64,000 bases of DNA from an uncultured Erysipelotrichaceae bacterium (GTDB lineage: Bacteria; Bacillota_I; Bacilli_A; RFN20; CAG-826): NCBI GenBank assembly GCA_902800025.1, contig CADCDA010000008.1, positions 1 to 64,000 of the forward strand, given 5' to 3'. The notes under the pieces were generated by a model. The model made no database searches. It saw only the letters and a program-made list of their open reading frames with translations, and had not been told where the DNA came from. Shown piece by piece: positions 59,798 to 64,000 of the stretch (position 1 is its first letter; every line of letters starts with the position of its first letter). The position numbers and the translations under genes are program-made.

Positions 59798-61873
59798 TTA
59801 GTTCAATTTATTTAATAGTTCGTTTAGTTTAATATGGTTATACCAATCACTACGTGGAATAGAAATATCTGGAGTGACACCATAATCATTATGGATATAT
59901 TCATCACCTTGTTTCATTAATGAAACGTTTTCACTTGATGAACAATAAATAAATCCACTTGAATTAGAAATTTGAGAAATGGAGCAACTTCCGCCAGCGC
60001 TTCTTTCTCCAATAATTGTCGCTATTCCACTATCTTTACATATTGAAGGGAAATGGTTTCCGCAAGAAAAACTTGCTCCACTAGTCAAAACAAAGAACTT
60101 ATATTTGCCTTTAAACGTATCGGTATTAGATCCATAAATTCCGTCTTGATCTAAATCAGTCTTATAGTGATATTGAACAACCGAATCATTTAATAATCGA
60201 CCACAAGTGATACATGGATCGTCAGTTAAATATGAAATCAAATAAGCAAGTGTTGCGGTTAATCCACCAGTGTTACAGCTTAAATCAATAACAACATTTT
60301 TCACGTTTTGATCTTTTTCAATCATATTAAATGCGGAAGCAAAAAACGCCATTGTGTTATCTTCAACATAATCACTTGGATTCGTATTTAGATATTCTTT
60401 ATATCCTTTTAGGTCAATCACTTTATTATTGTTTCTAGCAAACCTAAATTTATCAAACGCAATAAAGGCAGTTTTATCGACAATATCTACTCCAACATCT
60501 AATTTCGCTTTCTTTCTTTCATCTCTAAGTTCTGAAGCTAAAGAAGTAGTCGCGTCGTATCTTTTTCCTGAAAACGAAGTAGTATGGTGATTCGAATTTG
60601 CATATGTTGGTAAATTATAAATTGAAGTCACCCCAATCGAAGTGTGGCAATCATCAATTCCTTGAAGGAGGAATTTTGACATTGCTTCATCATATTTAGA
60701 AGCATCTAAAGAAAGAAGGTCTTCTTTATATTCTTTGTCTTTGATAAAAGTATCAAAATCTTTAACTTCTGTATTTATAGTGGTTCCATATAATTCATAC
60801 ATCGCAAAGCGTAATTCTTGATAAGTAAAATCTGCAACTTCTTGGCTGCGATTCTTTTTTAAAAACCATGTTTCATCCATATGAATTGTGAGTTTATAGA
60901 TATCACTAATGGCTTTGCTTTCATCATCTTCTTTATCCATGACAGAAAAATATCTTAAATAAAGAAGATTGTTAGCTTTTTCATATTTAACTTTTTTATA
61001 GACATCTTCTTCAATAAGTTTTCCATCTTTGTCATAAGAATCGATGAATCCTCCACCGTTTTTTAAAGAGAAAATTATTTTTTGCCCGCTGGCTTTAATT
61101 TCAGTTTCAAAATGGTATTCTTCATCTCCAACAGGAGTTTTATTTTCAAATAAAGCAGTTCCTAGTTTTCCACCACTCAAATCTAATAAGAAATTGCCTT
61201 TAGAAGAATAGCAATACTGGACTAAAGGATTTTCTCCAGTTAATGCATCGACATCAAAATAATCTTTTCCGTTATAAATAACAGTCTCATTTCCGAACTC
61301 AAAGAATAATGAGTTTAAAAGTGAAAATGGAGCGTAATATTTTCCTTTTTCATAAACGATATCAAAGTTATATTTCTTGCAGTCATAAGTTCTTTCTTTT
61401 CCATAGGAAAGATAATGACTTAACGGACTTCCCTTAGTGAATCTTTCAAAGTCATTCGCTCGATAAATGTCATAAGGAAGCATATAGTTGACGCATTTCT
61501 TTTCGTTAAAGAAATACATAACATCTTTCGAAGTTGTTACTAAATCCTTTTCGGCGTCAAACATAAATGAACCAAATGGGTTACTTGAAACGATAAACTT
61601 GCCATCTTCAATCACATAATCTTTTTTGCTTTTAATTGAAGTAGTAGGAAAAGAGTCACAGTATTCATCTAAACTGACATAAGGGATTTCTCCAAAATAT
61701 TTATGATGATAAGTCTTTAAAGGGCAAGATCCTTTTTCATCTAATGAGTCAATATATAATCTAGAAGAATCTAAATATAGTGAAATAACTTCTTCTTTAC
61801 TTGTGGTAGGATTACATCCTAATACAGAAGAAACAATAAATAATAAAGGAACTACTCTATAGATTTTTTGCAT
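59798..61873 (-). CDS. S41-like peptidase lipoprotein 2
   Basis: This 691-residue protein has a lipoprotein signal (VVPLLFIVSSVLGC, Cys20), then a long N-terminal region and a C-terminal domain like tail-specific (S41) proteases: VVIDLSCNTGGL, FFVLTSGASFSCGNHFPS with the likely nucleophile Ser, and IGERSAGGSCS. No PDZ domain is obvious. It is a paralog of the adjacent upstream gene (3 bp gap) and shares its operon. Both probably act at the cell surface on peptides or proteins. Catalytic activity is inferred from motifs. Confidence 0.8.
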   Translation of the reverse strand: MQKIYRVVPLLFIVSSVLGCNPTTSKEEVISLYLDSSRLYIDSLDEKGSCPLKTYHHKYFGEIPYVSLDEYCDSFPTTSIKSKKDYVIEDGKFIVSSNPFGSFMFDAEKDLVTTSKDVMYFFNEKKCVNYMLPYDIYRANDFERFTKGSPLSHYLSYGKERTYDCKKYNFDIVYEKGKYYAPFSLLNSLFFEFGNETVIYNGKDYFDVDALTGENPLVQYCYSSKGNFLLDLSGGKLGTALFENKTPVGDEEYHFETEIKASGQKIIFSLKNGGGFIDSYDKDGKLIEEDVYKKVKYEKANNLLYLRYFSVMDKEDDESKAISDIYKLTIHMDETWFLKKNRSQEVADFTYQELRFAMYELYGTTINTEVKDFDTFIKDKEYKEDLLSLDASKYDEAMSKFLLQGIDDCHTSIGVTSIYNLPTYANSNHHTTSFSGKRYDATTSLASELRDERKKAKLDVGVDIVDKTAFIAFDKFRFARNNNKVIDLKGYKEYLNTNPSDYVEDNTMAFFASAFNMIEKDQNVKNVVIDLSCNTGGLTATLAYLISYLTDDPCITCGRLLNDSVVQYHYKTDLDQDGIYGSNTDTFKGKYKFFVLTSGASFSCGNHFPSICKDSGIATIIGERSAGGSCSISQISNSSGFIYCSSSENVSLMKQGDEYIHNDYGVTPDISIPRSDWYNHIKLNELLNKLN

Positions 61874-61876
61874 AAA

Positions 61877-63730
61877 CTATCTAAGCACTTTTGCTACTTC
61901 GTTGACGTCATAGAAATTACCGCTATAGGAAATATCTGGAGCGGCGCCTACTTCATAACCGCTGAAGTATTTATTTTCAGTGTCATAATAGCCTAAATGG
62001 AAATTAGATGAATAAGTTAAGAAGGAATTATAAGGTAATTGGCTACCTCCAACAATACATTCTCCTCCGCCACTTTTTGATCCAACTGTTAATGCTAAAC
62101 CAAGATCTTTTGCGTATGCTGGGAAAGCATTTCCACATGAGAATGAATAAGATGAAGTTAAGATATAGAATTTGAAGTCATTACCAAAGGTAACATCTTT
62201 TTCATCGATTTTGCCATCTAAATCAACATCGACTTTGCTTTCCATCTTTCCAATTGCATTATTTTCTCCACTTCTAAAATAAATTGTAGAGGAGTTATTT
62301 TTGCTTAATAAGCAAAGCAGTTTGCAAAGTTGTCCGACATAGCCACCACCATTAAGAGTGTCATCGATAACAACCTTTTCAACTCCGCCTTTGGCTTTAA
62401 TCTCTTTTAAGTTTTTCAAAAAATATCGATATGTGTCTTGATTTTCAATTTCGCTTGGTGTTCCTTCACTTGGATCATAATTCACACCTGCAAATTCATC
62501 AAAACTGAAGTAAGCGACTTTGCCATCGCTACTATATCTAATATCCTTATCAGTTTTGTCTTCTAATTTAAGTTGAGCATCTCTTCTTTCTTTAAGAATT
62601 CTTTGTAATGAAGTTCTATCATTATTTAATGTTTGGGAATAAGAAATTCCTAATCCAGTTCCTTCATCAGCACAGCTAGAACCAGTAAATCCAGTATGAC
62701 CATCGTTTAAAATACTCACTGCGTAGGAATACGCTTTCGCTCTTTTTCCACCATCAGGATTAGTCATATCTTCTGCATATTTAGTGTTATTTAAAAATGC
62801 TGCCATAGATTTATAACCAATCGTTTCTCCTAATCCATAGAAGTTATCCATTGCATAGTAGAAAGCATCTTTGGAATAAGAAGCAAGATATAAAGGCAGC
62901 CTTACTTTTTTAACTTGTTGGGCGCCTTCTCCTTCATATTCTCCAAATTTTTCTTTATATAAATCGCCAGCGAAGCCAACAACAGTTCTATAAACATCGG
63001 CCCCTTCTTTGTTTTTCAGTTCTAGTCCAACGTCGTTATATTGTTTAACATCTCCGACTTCATAAATACTATTAAGTCCACCGAGATACCAGAACGAACG
63101 TCCAGTTTCTTTAGAAATATGTAAATCTAACAAAGAGAGTGGGAAATAATTATGTTCCTTATATGCAAAAGTTTTAAAGTTGGTGTTTTCCCAGCTATAG
63201 ACAAAGTCTAAATCTTTTCCAATAAAATAATCTTCACTTGATTGAATAAATTCGGTAACAGAGTTTTTTAATCCATGAAGTGGTTTCATCTCACCTTCAA
63301 TTGACCCTGAACTTCTTGTAACTTTCTTAGTTGTGCGATCAAATTTAATTGATATCAATTGTTTATCGCCTTTTTTCACAATAAAAGTTGAAGATGCCTC
63401 TTCTTCACTAACTTCTGCAACAGTGCCGTCTTTAAAATCTTTTGATAATAAAGAAGCATAAGTTCCTAAAGTTAAATATGGTAATTCGTCTTCATCATTT
63501 AAATAGCAGAAGTCGAATTGAGTTGCGCTTTTATAGTCGCTCCATTTTCCTGTGAAGGTCAACTCACGAGGATCTTCAGATAAATATGGGCAATATGAAA
63601 TATTGTATTGATCAATTTTTACTTCATGTACATCCAATTTTTCTCCTGGATCACTCGGTGTGTTTGGTGTTGTACATCCTGTCAATAAACCAGCGATGGC
63701 TATCGCTAATACAAAGTTAGTTTTTTTCAT
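61877..63730 (-). CDS. S41-like peptidase lipoprotein 1
   Basis: This 617-residue lipoprotein has the signal LAIAIAGLLTGC (Cys19). It shares the architecture of the downstream paralog. The C-terminal domain has VAYFSFDEF, VVIDDTLNGGGYVG, FYILTSSYSFSCGNAFPAYAKD (likely nucleophile Ser) and VGSKSGGGECIVGG. An Asp-rich DVDLDGKIDEKD segment resembles a calcium-binding loop inserted in the domain; the paralog has DLDQDGIYGSN at the same place. ATG 63730 has GAGGAG upstream. The promoter overlaps the 11-bp-spaced direct repeat seen before two other genes. Confidence 0.8.
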   Translation of the reverse strand: MKKTNFVLAIAIAGLLTGCTTPNTPSDPGEKLDVHEVKIDQYNISYCPYLSEDPRELTFTGKWSDYKSATQFDFCYLNDEDELPYLTLGTYASLLSKDFKDGTVAEVSEEEASSTFIVKKGDKQLISIKFDRTTKKVTRSSGSIEGEMKPLHGLKNSVTEFIQSSEDYFIGKDLDFVYSWENTNFKTFAYKEHNYFPLSLLDLHISKETGRSFWYLGGLNSIYEVGDVKQYNDVGLELKNKEGADVYRTVVGFAGDLYKEKFGEYEGEGAQQVKKVRLPLYLASYSKDAFYYAMDNFYGLGETIGYKSMAAFLNNTKYAEDMTNPDGGKRAKAYSYAVSILNDGHTGFTGSSCADEGTGLGISYSQTLNNDRTSLQRILKERRDAQLKLEDKTDKDIRYSSDGKVAYFSFDEFAGVNYDPSEGTPSEIENQDTYRYFLKNLKEIKAKGGVEKVVIDDTLNGGGYVGQLCKLLCLLSKNNSSTIYFRSGENNAIGKMESKVDVDLDGKIDEKDVTFGNDFKFYILTSSYSFSCGNAFPAYAKDLGLALTVGSKSGGGECIVGGSQLPYNSFLTYSSNFHLGYYDTENKYFSGYEVGAAPDISYSGNFYDVNEVAKVLR

Positions 63731-63746
63731 AGATTCTATCTCCTCA

Positions 63747-63785
63747 ATTTTATGATATCACTTATAGTGTCACAAAAGTGTCACT
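63747..63785 (-). promoter_or_regulatory. Promoter with direct-repeat operator, S41 operon
   Basis: On the minus strand AGTGACA (63785-63779) and TGTGACA (63774-63768) are 11 bp apart. The second overlaps a -35-like TTGTGA (63775-63770), and TAAAAT (63752-63747) lies after a 17-bp spacer. Same geometry as the site at 19112-19150. Confidence 0.6.
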
Positions 63786-63846
63786 ATATAAAAAGATGTG
63801 CTAATCTCTTTTTATTCTTGATACATTACACATCTTTAAAGTTTAC

Positions 63847-64000
63847 TTATATTTGCTTGATTATTTTAGCGGGGTTACCACCCACAACGACATTATCAGG
63901 AACGTCTTTTGTTACCACCGCTCCAGCGCCGACAACACTATTTTCTCCAATTGTTACTCCTGGACAAATAATCGCACCGATACATATCCAAGCGTTCTTT
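63847..64000 (-). CDS. C-terminal end of a hexapeptide-repeat acetyltransferase
   Basis: Only the last 50 residues are inside the window; the gene continues past the right edge. [20 protein letters not shown] followed by [20 protein letters not shown], then NPAKIIKQI, is the left-handed beta-helix and terminal loop of maltose/galactoside O-acetyltransferase-like enzymes. These use acetyl-CoA to modify sugars. The acceptor cannot be determined. Confidence 0.9.
   Translation of the reverse strand, partial: KNAWICIGAIICPGVTIGENSVVGAGAVVTKDVPDNVVVGGNPAKIIKQI

Noticed and set aside
1-64000. CRISPR array
   Set aside because: No regularly spaced repeat with unique spacers was found by reading; the only repeat sets are short operator-like boxes and the duplicated element end.

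Overview
The window is AT-rich, uses TGA as a normal stop codon, and carries intrinsic terminators, Gram-positive style lipoproteins and surface proteins, a YwaF-type membrane protein and DpnII-type restriction genes. All of this points to a low-GC Firmicute, most likely a gut-associated member of the Bacilli/Erysipelotrichia or uncultured relatives; this placement is inferred from gene content only. Many genes lack a Shine-Dalgarno sequence and have a TATAAT-like box only about 7-12 nt before the start codon, which suggests leaderless mRNAs are common.

Layout. (1) 1-3882, minus strand: a DpnII-type restriction-modification operon (two methyltransferases and an endonuclease) followed by a helicase-like gene that runs off the left edge. 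(2) 3883-13083: a mobile element that looks like a phage satellite (PICI-like). It has a GC-spiked cos-like stretch, a VapE-type primase/helicase, a small-terminase-like protein, two small unknown proteins, divergent XRE regulators around an operator-rich region, a small SHOCT-like protein and two tandem large serine recombinases. It has no capsid or tail genes. (3) 13084-17690: a segment bounded by two copies of the recombinase 3' end plus a 22-bp att-like sequence. It holds a decayed sodium:neurotransmitter symporter, a YwaF-type membrane protein and a MacB/FtsX-type ABC transporter. (4) 17750-24812: a membrane glycosyltransferase, a membrane protein, then a divergent locus in which a peptide-rtcB-fic operon faces a PLD-reverse transcriptase fusion across a strongly structured, pseudoknot-capable intergenic sequence. 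This is the best candidate for an undescribed system.

(5) 24819-45163, minus strand: a specialised-metabolite and peptide region. A LytS-like histidine kinase and a response regulator with a SARP/OmpR-like output domain lie upstream of a double-glycine-leader peptide with a zinc-ribbon core. Next come a radical SAM/SPASM protein, a very short HlyD-like adaptor, a C39 peptidase ABC exporter and a second ABC protein (the NHLM/NHLP type of arrangement). Then follow a 2406-residue two-module NRPS ending in a reductase domain (C-A-T-C-A-T-R, predicted dipeptide aldehyde/pyrazinone type), a MATE transporter fused to an RsbW-like ATPase domain, a STAS protein and a SpoIIE-type phosphatase. The last three form a partner-switching module.

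(6) 45277-64000: housekeeping and surface genes. These are an acyltransferase, a CotH-like lipoprotein, a lipoprotein of unknown function, MgtC/SapB, a GNAT-ASCH-membrane protein operon, an esterase, a starch-binding surface protein, tRNA-Ser and an abnormal tRNA-CAU, an ArsP2-type exporter, YccF, a CmpB-type membrane protein, a diguanylate cyclase, MsrA, a GH13 enzyme, two tandem S41-like lipoproteins and the end of a hexapeptide acetyltransferase.

A recurring 11-bp-spaced direct repeat (TGTGACAC-N3-TGTGACA on the minus strand) lies upstream of the glycosyltransferase, the zinc-ribbon peptide and the S41 pair. It suggests a small regulon, perhaps controlled by the locally encoded response regulator.
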